Shown here: one piece after another, positions 1-7,043 of the stretch
Layout of the letters: the number at the start of each line of letters is the position of its first letter
Numbering within the stretch: the stretch's first letter is position 1
NCBI GenBank assembly: GCA_934630995.1
Contig: CAKTXU010000040.1
Location: forward strand, 1-9,946
Length of the DNA stretch: 9,946 nt
Source of the DNA: an uncultured Eubacteriales bacterium
Lineage (GTDB): Bacteria; Bacillota; Clostridia; Oscillospirales; Acutalibacteraceae
Reading direction: 5' to 3'
Made by a program: the position numbers and the translations under genes
The notes under the pieces: model-generated
Told to the model about the DNA's origin: nothing
Databases searched by the model: none
What the model saw: the letters and a program-made list of their open reading frames with translations, nothing else

Positions 1-1509
1 GGCGGCGTCCTCGCCCAAATCCAGGGAGCTTCCCGCCAGCAGGACGATGACGACATTGTCCGACGCGGCGCATACCGCCTTGACCAGACGCTGCTGGGAG
101 AGGGGGAGGCGGATATCCCGCTTGTCCCCGGCCGCGTATTCATTGGAGGCGTCGCCCTCCTCCCCCTCGATAGAGGGATCCAGGCCCACGCACAGCACGG
201 TCACGTCGGCCAGCTTCGCCAGGGCGGCCGCTTCGGACAGGCGGTCGTCCGGCAGGGCCAGGGATTCCACCTTGTCTTTATAGAGGGAACAGCCCTCGGA
301 ATAATACAGCCGGGCGTCGGGCAGGGCGCGCCGCAGGCCGTCCGCCACTGTGATATATTCTCCCGCCGTGCCGCAGTAGTTGCCCTCCAGGGCCGCCCTG
401 GACATGGCGTTGGGGCCGATAACGGCCACGGTGCGGAGCTTTTCCGGGGACAGGGGCAGGAAGCCGCCTTCGTTTTTGAGAAGCACCATGGCTTCCCGGG
501 CCATGGCCAGGTTGAGCGCCCTGTGCTCCGGGCAATCCACCGCGTCGAAGCCGACGCCGGCGAAGGGATCGGTTTCCTCAAATTCGCCCAGCAGGATGCG
601 GGTGGTCAGCAGGCGGGTGGCGGCCTCGGCCAAATCGTCTTCGGTGATGAGCCCCTGGGCCAGTGCCTGGAGGAGGTAGCCGAACATGTTCCCGCAGTTG
701 AGGTCGCAGCCGTTTTTCAGGGCCAGGGCCGCCGAATCGGCGGCGGTGCCGGTGACGCCGTGGTGCAGATGGAAATCCCCGATGGCGCCGCAGTCGGATA
801 CAACGTGGCCCTGGAAGCCCCACCGGCCCCGGAGTATCTCCTTCAGGAGCCGCCGGCTGCCGCAGCAGGGCTCGCCGCCCACCCGGTTGTAGGCGCCCAT
901 GACGCTCTCCACGCCCGCCTCTTTCACCAGCCATTCGAAGGCGGGGAGATACGTCTCATATAAATCCTGGTCGTCCACGCAGGCGTCGAATTCGTGGCGG
1001 AGGGCTTCCGGGCCGCTGTGGACGGCGTAATGCTTGGCACAGGCCGCGGCGGTCATAAATTCCCCATCTCCCTGGAGGCCGCGGACAAAGGCGGCGCCCA
1101 GCAGGGCGGTCAGGCAGGGATCCTCGCCATAGGTTTCGTGGCCCCGGCCCCAGCGGGGATCACGGAAGATATTGATATTGGGGGACCAGAAGGTGAGCCC
1201 CTTGTAAATGCCCCGGTCGTCCTCGGCGCGGGCGGCGTTGGTTTTGGCCCGCCCCTCCAGGGCAATGGCCTGGGCCACCCGGCCCAGCAGGGCGGGATCA
1301 AAGGAAGCCGCCATGGCGATGGCCTGGGGGAACACGGTGGCCAAACCCGCCCGGGCCACCCCGTGGAGGGCCTCATTCCACCAGTTATACCGCCGGATGC
1401 CCAGGCGCTCGATAGGGGGGGCGTCGAACAAAAGCTGGGAGGCCTTTTCCTCGGCGGTCATCTCCGCCACCAAGGCGGCGGCGCGACGGCGCGCGGTTTC
1501 TCTTGTCAT
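1..1509 (-). CDS. Glycoside hydrolase family 3 beta-xylosidase/beta-glucosidase (C-terminus beyond the window)
   Basis: The reading frame is open from the ATG at 1509 to the left edge (503 codons, no stop), so the C-terminal part is missing. The protein matches GH3 exo-glycosidases that remove terminal xylose or glucose from oligosaccharides. Seen: an N-terminal (alpha/beta)8 region with NWWNEALHGVAR (about 42-53), FWSPNINIFRDPRWGRGHETYGEDP (about 107-131, a GH3 substrate-pocket signature), CAKHYAVHSGPE (about 157-168) and VVSDCGAI (236-243), where Asp239 is the expected nucleophile. The second GH3 domain begins near 335 (AREAMVLLKNEGGFLPL). The acid/base Glu is expected in SIEGEEGDA (446-454). 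There is no signal peptide, so it probably acts inside the cell on imported oligosaccharides. The ribosome binding site GGAGGAAA sits 6 nt or so before ATG and abuts the xylA stop; the 12-nt gap implies cotranscription and translational coupling. Neighbouring xylA favours beta-xylosidase, but substrate cannot be fixed from sequence alone. Confidence 0.93.
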   Translation of the reverse strand, partial: MTRETARRRAAALVAEMTAEEKASQLLFDAPPIERLGIRRYNWWNEALHGVARAGLATVFPQAIAMAASFDPALLGRVAQAIALEGRAKTNAARAEDDRGIYKGLTFWSPNINIFRDPRWGRGHETYGEDPCLTALLGAAFVRGLQGDGEFMTAAACAKHYAVHSGPEALRHEFDACVDDQDLYETYLPAFEWLVKEAGVESVMGAYNRVGGEPCCGSRRLLKEILRGRWGFQGHVVSDCGAIGDFHLHHGVTGTAADSAALALKNGCDLNCGNMFGYLLQALAQGLITEDDLAEAATRLLTTRILLGEFEETDPFAGVGFDAVDCPEHRALNLAMAREAMVLLKNEGGFLPLSPEKLRTVAVIGPNAMSRAALEGNYCGTAGEYITVADGLRRALPDARLYYSEGCSLYKDKVESLALPDDRLSEAAALAKLADVTVLCVGLDPSIEGEEGDASNEYAAGDKRDIRLPLSQQRLVKAVCAASDNVVIVLLAGSSLDLGEDAA

Positions 1510-1521
1510 GGAATTTCCTCC

Positions 1522-2847
1522 TTACCCGAACATTACGGCGTTCAAAATGCTTTCCAGGTATTCCTGGCGGCCGCTTTCCACGCTGTCCAGAACCTCGCCC
1601 TTTTCCAGCGCATAGGCCTCCAGCTGCTCCATGGTGGCCCGTCCGGCGACGATATCCGCGCCGATGCCGGTCTGATAGCTGCTGTAGCGATGGCGGACAA
1701 ATTCGTCGATCCGCCCGTCCTCCCGGACGCGATCGGCCAGGCGCAGGCCCAGGGCAAAGGCGTCCATCCCGGCGATATAGGCGTGGAAGAGATCCTCCGG
1801 GGTAAAGGAGCCGCGGCGGGTCTTGGCGTCGAAATTGAGGCCGCCCTTGGTGAAGCCGCCGGCGCGCAGCACCTCCAGCATGCAGGCGGTGGTTTCATAG
1901 ACGTTGGTGGGGAACTGGTCGGTATCCCACCCCAAAAGCAAATCCCCCTGGTTGGCGTCGATGGAGCCGAAGGCTCCGTTTATCCGGGCGACGGCCAGCT
2001 CATGCTGGAAGGTGTGCTGGGCCAGGGTGGCGTGGTTGGCTTCGATGTTCAGCTTGAAATCCCTGTCCAGCCCATATTTGCGCAGGAAGGCCAGGACGGT
2101 GGAGGCGTCGAAGTCATATTGGTGCTTGGTGGGCTCCTTGGGTTTGGGCTCGATGTAAAAATCGCCGGTGAAGCCGATGCGGCGGGCGTAATCCACGGTC
2201 AGCCGCATCAGCCGGGCCATATTGTCCTGCTCCAGCGCCATATCGGTATTGAGAAGGGTTTCATAGCCCTCCCGGCCGCCCCAGAAAACATAGCCGTCGC
2301 CGTGCAGGCGGGTGGTGATTTCCACCGCTTTTTTGATTTGGGCGGCGGCGAAGGCAAAGACATCCGCGGAGGGGGAGGTGCCGGCCCCGTGCATATACCG
2401 GGGATGATTGAAGCAGTTGGCGGTGCCCCACAGCAGCTTTTTGCCGGTTTCCGCCATCAGCTCCTCCAGCAGAGAGGCGATTTCGTCCAGCCGGGCGTTG
2501 GTCCCGGACAGCGTTTCGGCCTCGGGAGCGATATCCCGGTCATGGAAGCAGAAATAGTCGACGGACAGCTTTTCCATCATTTCAAAGCCGGCAATTGCCC
2601 GGGCCCGGGCAATTGCCATCGGGTCGGATTCCCCAAAGGACTTGACGAAGGTGCCACGGCCGAACATGTCGGTGCCGTCGGCACAGAGGGTATGCCAATA
2701 AGCCATGGCGAATTTGAGCTGCTCCCGCATGGTTTTCCCCGCCACGATTTCGCCGGGATTGTAATAGCGGAAGGCCAGCGGGTTGAGGGACTGGGGACCC
2801 TCATAGCGGATGACGGGTACCGAGGGAAAATATTCCTTGCGTTGCAT
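1522..2847 (-). CDS. xylA: Xylose isomerase
   Basis: Converts D-xylose to D-xylulose (EC 5.3.1.5), a cytoplasmic metal-dependent enzyme and the first step of the isomerase route into the pentose phosphate pathway. The 441-residue length is that of class II xylose isomerases. Catalytic and metal-binding residues are all in place: His102 and Asp105 (FHDRDIAPE), Glu233 and Lys235 (YIEPKPKEPTKH), Glu269 and His272 (NIEANHATL), Asp297 (SIDANQGD), Asp308 and Asp310 (GWDTDQFPTN), Asp340 (LNFDAK). Other signatures are WGTANCFNHPRYMHGAG (about 140-156) and VFWGGREGYE (about 187-196). The start at 2847 is chosen because AGGAGG (plus-strand 2855-2860) lies 7 nt upstream; a longer frame exists to 2880 but would run through the operator palindrome. 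It is the second gene of the regulator-xylA-GH3 operon. Stop codon is TAA. Confidence 0.97.
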   Translation of the reverse strand: MQRKEYFPSVPVIRYEGPQSLNPLAFRYYNPGEIVAGKTMREQLKFAMAYWHTLCADGTDMFGRGTFVKSFGESDPMAIARARAIAGFEMMEKLSVDYFCFHDRDIAPEAETLSGTNARLDEIASLLEELMAETGKKLLWGTANCFNHPRYMHGAGTSPSADVFAFAAAQIKKAVEITTRLHGDGYVFWGGREGYETLLNTDMALEQDNMARLMRLTVDYARRIGFTGDFYIEPKPKEPTKHQYDFDASTVLAFLRKYGLDRDFKLNIEANHATLAQHTFQHELAVARINGAFGSIDANQGDLLLGWDTDQFPTNVYETTACMLEVLRAGGFTKGGLNFDAKTRRGSFTPEDLFHAYIAGMDAFALGLRLADRVREDGRIDEFVRHRYSSYQTGIGADIVAGRATMEQLEAYALEKGEVLDSVESGRQEYLESILNAVMFG

Positions 2848-2867
2848 AAAAAAACCTCCTATCAATT

Positions 2868-2881
2868 CGTGCACGTGCACG
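2868..2881. promoter_or_regulatory. Operator-like palindrome upstream of xylA
   Basis: A perfect 14-bp palindrome, CGTGCACGTGCACG, sits in the 62-bp gap between the regulator stop and the xylA start, ending 20 nt before the xylA ATG. Its 12-bp core GTGCACGTGCAC is identical to the site at 3951-3962 in front of the regulator gene. A central CpG in an even palindrome is typical of LacI-family operators. I see no good -10/-35 pair next to this copy, so it may block transcription entering from the regulator gene rather than cover a promoter. Binding by the adjacent regulator is inferred. Confidence 0.75.
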
Positions 2882-2909
2882 TTCTGAGGCGAAATGAATG
2901 AGGAGCGGG

Positions 2910-3929
2910 TTAAAGGGTATAGCGTATCCGCACCTCGTTCTGCGAATACAGACAGCGGGTTTCCGGCTCCTTTTGAAAGAGCAGGGCGTCGAGCAGGGTA
3001 TGCATGGCCGTTTGGCCCTGCCAGAAGGGCTGCTGGCCGATGGTGGCCTCCACCAGTCCGTCGCGGATGAGGCGGCGGGTATCCGGCGGGGTGTCGCAGG
3101 TGATGATCAGTGGCTTGGGGCCGCCCCGCTCCAGCGCGGCCCGTACCCCGCCCGGCACCCCTCCCGCGCAGAAGTAGAGGGCGTCGATAGACGTATCCGC
3201 TTCCAAAGCGCGGCGTACCTGCCGATGGGATTCCACATCGTCGTCATCGTTTTCCACCACACCGGCCACCATGATGCCGGGAAAATCCTCCCGCAGCACC
3301 TGGGAAAAGCCGGCAATCCGCTGGTTGTGGCCCAGAACCCGGGGGGAGCCGGTCACGATAAGCACGCGGCACTCTCCCCGGGAAAGCAGGCCCAGCATCT
3401 GGGCGGCGGCGTGACCGCTTCCCAAATAATCGCAGCCCACATGGGCCAGCCGGGAACAGCCCTCCACATCGGTATTGAGGGTGACCACCCGGCAGCCCTT
3501 TCGCTCCAGGGCTTCCAGCCGGTCCGCCACCTCCGGATGGTTCAGCGGGGTGAGGATGATTCCCGCGGCGCCGGCGGCGGCTGCCTCGTCGAGCTGGGAA
3601 AGCTGGGTGTCCAGAGAATAGCCCTTGGCCTCCCGCCGGTTCAGCTCAACGGCAAAATCGGAATAGGCCGCCACGCCCGCCTCCAGTCCCCGACGCACCT
3701 CATCGAAGAAGGGGTTGCCCGCGGCGTTGAGGAGAATGGATACCCTGAGAGGTTCCCGCATCACCAGCGCCCGGCCCGCCCGGTTGGGGCGGTAGCCGTG
3801 CTCCCGGGCCAGGGACTCGATCCGCTGCTGCACGGCGGGCTTGACCCCGCCCCGGTGATTGAGCGCCCTGTCCACTGTGCCCCGGGACACCCCGGCCAGC
3901 GCCGCCAGTTCCTTGGATGTGATGCTCAC
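2910..3929 (-). CDS. LacI-family transcriptional regulator of the xylose operon
   Basis: A 339-residue LacI/GalR-type regulator. Residues 4-24 form the helix-turn-helix (TSKELAALAGVSRGTVDRALN), followed by the hinge region GYRPNRAGRALV (about 45-56) and an RbsB-like periplasmic-binding-protein sugar domain (about 61-333) with LNAAGNPFFDEVRRGLEAG, NTDVEGCSRLAHVGCDYLGSG and IGQQPFWQGQTAM. The GTG at 3929 is preferred: it lies about 9 nt after GAGGAGG and starts exactly where LacI proteins normally start. An upstream ATG at 4001 would add 24 residues translated across the promoter and operator, which is implausible. The gene opens the operon with xylA and GH3, has a strong promoter at 3973-4001, and carries a palindrome between promoter and start, suggesting autorepression. 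The effector is probably xylose or a xylo-oligosaccharide, inferred from context only. Clostridial xylose genes are often controlled by a ROK-type XylR, which this is not. Confidence 0.93.
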   Translation of the reverse strand: MSITSKELAALAGVSRGTVDRALNHRGGVKPAVQQRIESLAREHGYRPNRAGRALVMREPLRVSILLNAAGNPFFDEVRRGLEAGVAAYSDFAVELNRREAKGYSLDTQLSQLDEAAAAGAAGIILTPLNHPEVADRLEALERKGCRVVTLNTDVEGCSRLAHVGCDYLGSGHAAAQMLGLLSRGECRVLIVTGSPRVLGHNQRIAGFSQVLREDFPGIMVAGVVENDDDDVESHRQVRRALEADTSIDALYFCAGGVPGGVRAALERGGPKPLIITCDTPPDTRRLIRDGLVEATIGQQPFWQGQTAMHTLLDALLFQKEPETRCLYSQNEVRIRYTL

Positions 3930-3950
3930 CGGTGTATCCCTCCTCAAAAT

Positions 3951-3962
3951 GTGCACGTGCAC
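3951..3962. promoter_or_regulatory. Operator-like palindrome before the LacI-family gene
   Basis: A perfect 12-bp palindrome, GTGCACGTGCAC, lies 10 nt downstream of the -10 box (TATACT), roughly at +1 to +15, and 21 nt before the GTG start. A repressor bound here would block initiation at or escape from this promoter. The same core occurs at 2869-2880 before xylA. Confidence 0.8.
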
Positions 3963-3972
3963 GATTTTCTCC

Positions 3973-4001
3973 AGTATAGCACGCCTCGTTTTTTGTGTCA
4001 A
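3973..4001 (-). promoter_or_regulatory. Sigma-A promoter of the regulator-xylA-GH3 operon
   Basis: On the minus strand, TTGACA (3996-4001) is separated by exactly 17 bp from TATACT (3973-3978). This is a near-consensus housekeeping promoter facing the LacI-family gene. The operator palindrome begins 10 nt after the -10 box. No comparable promoter is visible before xylA or the GH3 gene, so this one probably serves all three. Confidence 0.85.
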
Positions 4002-4049
4002 GGGCGGATAAGAGGAGGCTTGGCGGAAAAATCCGGTTAATATCCGATA

Positions 4050-4096
4050 GGCGGCCGGACAGCGGATAAACTATTTTTCAGATTTCCGGCGGCCGG
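4050..4096. repeat. Direct repeats in the divergent intergenic region
   Basis: GGCGGCCGG occurs at 4050-4058 and 4088-4096, 38 bp apart start to start. The second copy is part of CCGGC-G-GCCGG (4086-4096), a short odd-centred palindrome ending 1 bp before the proposed -35 box of the plus-strand gene. GCGGATAA also occurs twice (4004-4011, 4062-4069). These could be regulator sites for the UroD-family gene, but in GC-rich DNA such short repeats can arise by chance. Confidence 0.35.
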
Positions 4097-4097
4097 C

Positions 4098-4126
4098 TTG
4101 CTTTTGCGGATGGTTTTCTATACAAT
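4098..4126 (+). promoter_or_regulatory. Probable promoter of the UroD-family gene
   Basis: TTGCTT (4098-4103) and TACAAT (4121-4126) are separated by 17 bp, in an AT-rich stretch unlike the flanking GC-rich DNA. Transcription would start near 4133, leaving a leader of about 25 nt to the ATG at 4158. The -35 box is imperfect. Confidence 0.6.
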
Positions 4127-4157
4127 AGTAATAGTTCATCAATATGGAGGTAACACT

Positions 4158-5375
4158 ATGACGCCCCGCGAACGGATTATAGCCGCCACCAACCACCGCC
4201 CCACCGACGTTTTGCCCATCGATTTCGGCGCGATGCGCTCCACCGGCATCAGCATCGTCGCCTACGATAAGCTCAAGCGGTATCTGGGTTTCACCGAGGG
4301 AATCCCCAAGCTCTACGATGTCTATCAGCAGCTGGCCGAGCCGGAACCGGCGGTGGCGGCCCGCATGGGAGGCGACGTCGTGCAGGTGCACCGTCTGTGC
4401 CCCTCCTTCGGCCTGCCCATCAAGGAATGGAAAACCGTCACCATCCCCCAGGGCGTCACCTGCCGGGTGCCCGCCGGGTATTCTCCCGAGCCGATGGAGG
4501 ACGGCGGCTGGATCCTGCGGGACGCCGCCGGCGCGCCTTTTGCCAGGATGCCCGCCACCGGCCTGTATTTCGACACCCTGACCGCGCCGCTGGCGGAGGC
4601 GGAAACCATCGCGGACGTGGATGCGGCGGCGTTTCCCACCGTGACCGACGAAGAGCTGGATTTTCTGGAGGAAGAGGCCAGAACCCTCTATGAAACCACC
4701 GACAAAGCCCTGCTGTTCGCCTTCGGCGGCAATATTCTGGAGGCGGGGGAGTCGTGGTTCGGGTTTGAAAAATTTTTCGAGTTCCTGCTGACCGAGCCGG
4801 AGCTGGTGCACCATTTCTTGGAAAAGCTCACCGCCATGTACATGACGGATTTGGAGAAGATTCTTGGCCGTATCGGGAAATACATACAGGTGATTCAGTT
4901 CGGGGACGACTTGGGAACCCAGGAGGCGCCCCTCATTTCCCTGAAAACCTACCGGGAGCTGATCAAGCCTTACCAGCAGCGGCAGTATCAGTATGTCCGG
5001 CGGCAATATCCGGAGGTAAAGGTGTTCCTCCATTCCTGCGGCGCGATATTCCCGCTGATTCCGGATCTGATAGAAGCCGGGGTGGAAATCCTCAACCCCG
5101 TCCAGATTTCCGCCGCGGGTATGGAGCCCCGCGCCCTCAAGGAGAGTTTCGGCAAGGATATTGTCTTTTGGGGCGGCGGCGCCAACATGCAGGGCACGGT
5201 TCTCAACGGCAGTGTAGAGGATATCCGCCGGGAGGTTCGGGAGCTCATCGGGATTTTCTCCGAGGGCAGCGGCTTCGTTTTCAATCAGGTGCACAATATC
5301 CAGGCCAATGTGCCGCCTGAGAAGATACTGGCGATTTACGACACGGCCCTGGCCTTCCGGGAAGAGCAGCGGTAA
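4158..5375 (+). CDS. Uroporphyrinogen decarboxylase (UroD/MtaA) superfamily protein, substrate unknown
   Basis: A 405-residue soluble protein of the UroD superfamily, which covers true uroporphyrinogen decarboxylase and cobamide-dependent methyltransferases such as MtaA/MtbA. Seen: N-terminal MTPRERIIAATNHRPTDVLP, typical of the methyltransferase-like branch; QFGDDLGTQ (247-255); LHSCGAI with His292 and Cys294; FWGGGANMQ (337-345); FNQVHNIQANVPPEKI (375-390). The RQAG-type N-terminal motif of true UroD is absent, so a haem role is unlikely. MtaA-type enzymes bind zinc through H-x-C plus a later Cys; here no Cys follows Cys294, so a different ligand, perhaps His379, would be needed, or no zinc is bound. 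Start chosen at the ATG following TGGAGGT; a frame extension to 4098 would overlap the promoter. It is divergent from the xylose operon and followed by a terminator. Its function is not known to me; catabolism of a sugar-linked or O-methylated compound is speculation. Confidence 0.88.
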   Translation: MTPRERIIAATNHRPTDVLPIDFGAMRSTGISIVAYDKLKRYLGFTEGIPKLYDVYQQLAEPEPAVAARMGGDVVQVHRLCPSFGLPIKEWKTVTIPQGVTCRVPAGYSPEPMEDGGWILRDAAGAPFARMPATGLYFDTLTAPLAEAETIADVDAAAFPTVTDEELDFLEEEARTLYETTDKALLFAFGGNILEAGESWFGFEKFFEFLLTEPELVHHFLEKLTAMYMTDLEKILGRIGKYIQVIQFGDDLGTQEAPLISLKTYRELIKPYQQRQYQYVRRQYPEVKVFLHSCGAIFPLIPDLIEAGVEILNPVQISAAGMEPRALKESFGKDIVFWGGGANMQGTVLNGSVEDIRREVRELIGIFSEGSGFVFNQVHNIQANVPPEKILAIYDTALAFREEQR

Positions 5376-5414
5376 ATACAGCATAATTGGGGGCTGTAAT
5401 GCATCCCTGAAAAG

Positions 5415-5461
5415 AAGGAGGGCAGGGACACCAAAATGGTGTGGCCTGCCCTCTCCTTTTG
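5415..5461. terminator. Rho-independent terminator, apparently bidirectional
   Basis: AAGGAGGGCAGG (5415-5426) pairs with CCTGCCCTCTCCTT (5445-5458) with a 2-nt bulge, and an inner stem ACACCA/TGGTGT closes a small A-rich loop. On the plus strand the stem runs into TTTT and ends the UroD-family gene 40 nt after its stop. On the minus strand the same stem is followed by CTTTT, so it could also end transcription arriving from the right. Confidence 0.85.
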
Positions 5462-5492
5462 TGTTGTCTTGTGATAGCACGATGACATCAGC

Positions 5493-5644
5493 CGGCAAAG
5501 CAGGGAGAATATAAGGCATAAGGAACGCCCCTCAACGGGCCACCATGAGTCAGCAATGCAGTTTGCCGGCCCATTCGTGGCCCATTGAGGGGCGTTGTCC
5601 GGTATCATGCCCTTCCAGGGCTATCCAAGCCCTGGGCTTTGCCG
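5493..5644 (-). ncRNA. Candidate structured RNA with a three-way junction, family unknown
   Basis: Four helices fit together without conflict. P1: 5493-5501 with 5636-5644, CGGCAAAGC/GCTTTGCCG. P3: hairpin 5615-5635, CCAGGGC with a 7-nt loop. P4: 5513-5521 with 5605-5614, 9 pairs with one bulged G. P2: 5524-5543 with 5577-5596, 20 pairs. P1, P3 and P4 abut with no unpaired bases on one side of the junction and an 11-nt linker on the other. One position in P2 (5536/5584) and one in P4 (5520/5606) are A-C mismatches if read from the plus strand but G-U pairs on the minus strand, which argues for minus-strand transcription. A promoter-like pair lies at 5685-5713 and a terminator at 5415-5461, predicting an RNA of about 270 nt. 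It could instead be part of the 3' end of the CotH mRNA. I do not recognise an RNA family. Confidence 0.55.
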
Positions 5645-5684
5645 AGGGTTAAGTTACTACAATGACATAAGGGATATGTAAAAA

Positions 5685-5713
5685 ATTATACTGCGGAGAC
5701 GTTTCTTTTTTAA
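5685..5713 (-). promoter_or_regulatory. Promoter-like sequence before the structured RNA
   Basis: On the minus strand TTAAAA (5708-5713) lies 17 bp before a perfect TATAAT (5685-5690). Initiation would fall near 5677, about 33 nt before the first helix of the folded element. The region is AT-rich, so chance occurrence is possible. Confidence 0.45.
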
Positions 5714-5747
5714 GATTTAAAGCCATAATGTTGCCGTATCACAGGGA

Positions 5748-6992
5748 CTAATTTTGAGCCGCCGGTGTTGGGGTCCGAAAGAATACGAATTGATTTCCTT
5801 GATTGAGCCGACCGTAGCTTTCATGCTCTTGCATTTTAGGAATATTCAATCGTTCCAAGATCGTCCCATATTTATCAGAGAGAAATAATGTCTCCCCCTG
5901 GCTTAGACTGAAATTCAATCCGTATTGAAACAGAGCCTGATTATTTTTACCATTTAGTAGAAGATATGCGTTTCCTTCCAACGTGAGTTCGGGCAAAGCA
6001 TATTTTTTCAGATTGCTTTCATCATCTGATAGATAGAAATCTTTTAATGAAACGGCTTGCTGAGATGGATTGAATAGTTCAACCCAGTCGGAACCGCCCT
6101 TAGCCTTAATCTCATTTATTTGAACGCCACGGCTATTATCGGCGGGATGAACCTGTAATTCGATTTTTACATTGTCCCCTTGAATCATGTCGGCTGAAAT
6201 TGTTATTACAGGTTGCGTTAATTTTTTGCCATTAACCATCCAGCCGTCAAATTCAAATCCAGGAAATATATCGGCTGAAATTGTAATAGGAGCATCTTTA
6301 TAATAGGTCCCCTGGAAAGAAGCGTCTCCTGCCTGCAGAGATAATATACCCCAATGAATGGAGGCTCCTTCTTTTGGGGCTTCTATCTTAACGACATATG
6401 GCTTGCTACATCCAAGATATTTAGCCAAATATGACCTGACGGATGACTCTCGATTGATGATAAATGACCGGATCTCCTCAACGTTGTCTTCCCTTGATTT
6501 ATTGAGCGACTCTTGAACGGATGCGCCCAACAAAGGATTGAGTTCGTAGTCTCTCACCGCTTGATTTTCACTTTCGACAACAGATAATGCTGTATCCGAA
6601 CGGAAAGGGCCGGACATGAAATCGTTGCAGAAATTGACAAATTTGATGCGGTAGTCTTCACAGGATAGCAATAAGGGCAACAATGCTTCTTCTGTACTGT
6701 CAGGATCTAATAGTCTGACAAAGGCCTCTGTTTTATCGGAGCGGAAGGCCGCATCCAGGTCAAATACCAAAGGCCTAAGACGGTGATCGGCATAGACGTT
6801 ATCGATATTGTCGCTCCCAACGGATCTCCAGAATTTTACATTGTTACCCGGCCAATCCGCATTATTTGCATACATCTCAAAAGCGTAATACAATAGGAGC
6901 GTATCTATATCCACCAGCTGTTCGAGTTTGTAGCGATTTTCAGTAACGCTGAGATCCTGCTTCATGAGATTAGTAACACCGGCGGTTCCCAA
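5748..6992 (-). CDS. C-terminal part of the CotH-family protein (metal site, repeat and lamin-tail domains)
   Basis: Downstream of the internal TAG the frame is open to 5748. A separate start is possible only at a TTG at 6992 without a clear ribosome binding site, so independent translation is doubtful; it belongs with the upstream part. It holds NNADWPGNNVKFWR (residues 43-56 from this TTG) and LVFDLDAAF (75-83), the CotH metal-binding and catalytic region. A repeat domain with GFEFDGWMVNGKKL (245-258) follows, then a lamin-tail-like domain starting at VQINEIKAKGGSDWVELFN (290-308), which occurs on many secreted bacterial proteins. The final TAG is followed two codons later by an in-frame TGA. 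Confidence 0.6.
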   Translation of the reverse strand: MGTAGVTNLMKQDLSVTENRYKLEQLVDIDTLLLYYAFEMYANNADWPGNNVKFWRSVGSDNIDNVYADHRLRPLVFDLDAAFRSDKTEAFVRLLDPDSTEEALLPLLLSCEDYRIKFVNFCNDFMSGPFRSDTALSVVESENQAVRDYELNPLLGASVQESLNKSREDNVEEIRSFIINRESSVRSYLAKYLGCSKPYVVKIEAPKEGASIHWGILSLQAGDASFQGTYYKDAPITISADIFPGFEFDGWMVNGKKLTQPVITISADMIQGDNVKIELQVHPADNSRGVQINEIKAKGGSDWVELFNPSQQAVSLKDFYLSDDESNLKKYALPELTLEGNAYLLLNGKNNQALFQYGLNFSLSQGETLFLSDKYGTILERLNIPKMQEHESYGRLNQGNQFVFFRTPTPAAQN

Positions 6993-7043
6993 TGCAGTCC
7001 AATCGCTGTATTCATATATCCTAATAGATTCTTCCTCAACATT

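Larger units (their letters stand above)
5376..5747. other. Gene-free interval between convergent transcription units
   Basis: This 372-bp stretch holds no convincing protein gene. From left to right it contains a terminator hairpin (5415-5461), a folded element (5493-5644) and a promoter-like pair (5685-5713). Base composition changes here from GC-rich on the left to AT-rich on the right. Confidence 0.7.

Noticed and set aside
2848..2880. N-terminal extension of xylose isomerase
   Set aside because: It would cover the operator palindrome and the AGGAGG site; the ATG at 2847 fits the family's N-terminus.
994..2901. Plus-strand open frame of 635 codons
   Set aside because: It is antisense to both the GH3 gene and xylA, crosses their gene boundary and is a low-complexity Gly/Ala/Pro-rich translation with no domain.
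3930..4001. N-terminal extension of the LacI-family protein to an ATG at 4001
   Set aside because: It would translate the promoter and operator; the GTG at 3929 has a good ribosome binding site and matches the usual start of the family.
2898..4040. Plus-strand open frame of 380 codons
   Set aside because: It is antisense to the LacI-family gene and its promoter, with no ribosome binding site or recognisable motif.
4071..5519. Long minus-strand open frame of 482 codons
   Set aside because: It is antisense to the well-supported UroD-family gene, shows no family motif, and runs through a terminator hairpin and a promoter; GC-rich genes commonly leave such shadow frames.
5491..5645. MITE or insertion-sequence remnant with 9-bp terminal inverted repeats
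   Set aside because: No target-site duplication flanks the repeats, and the inner helices with strand-specific G-U pairs fit an RNA better; not fully excluded without a genome-wide copy search.
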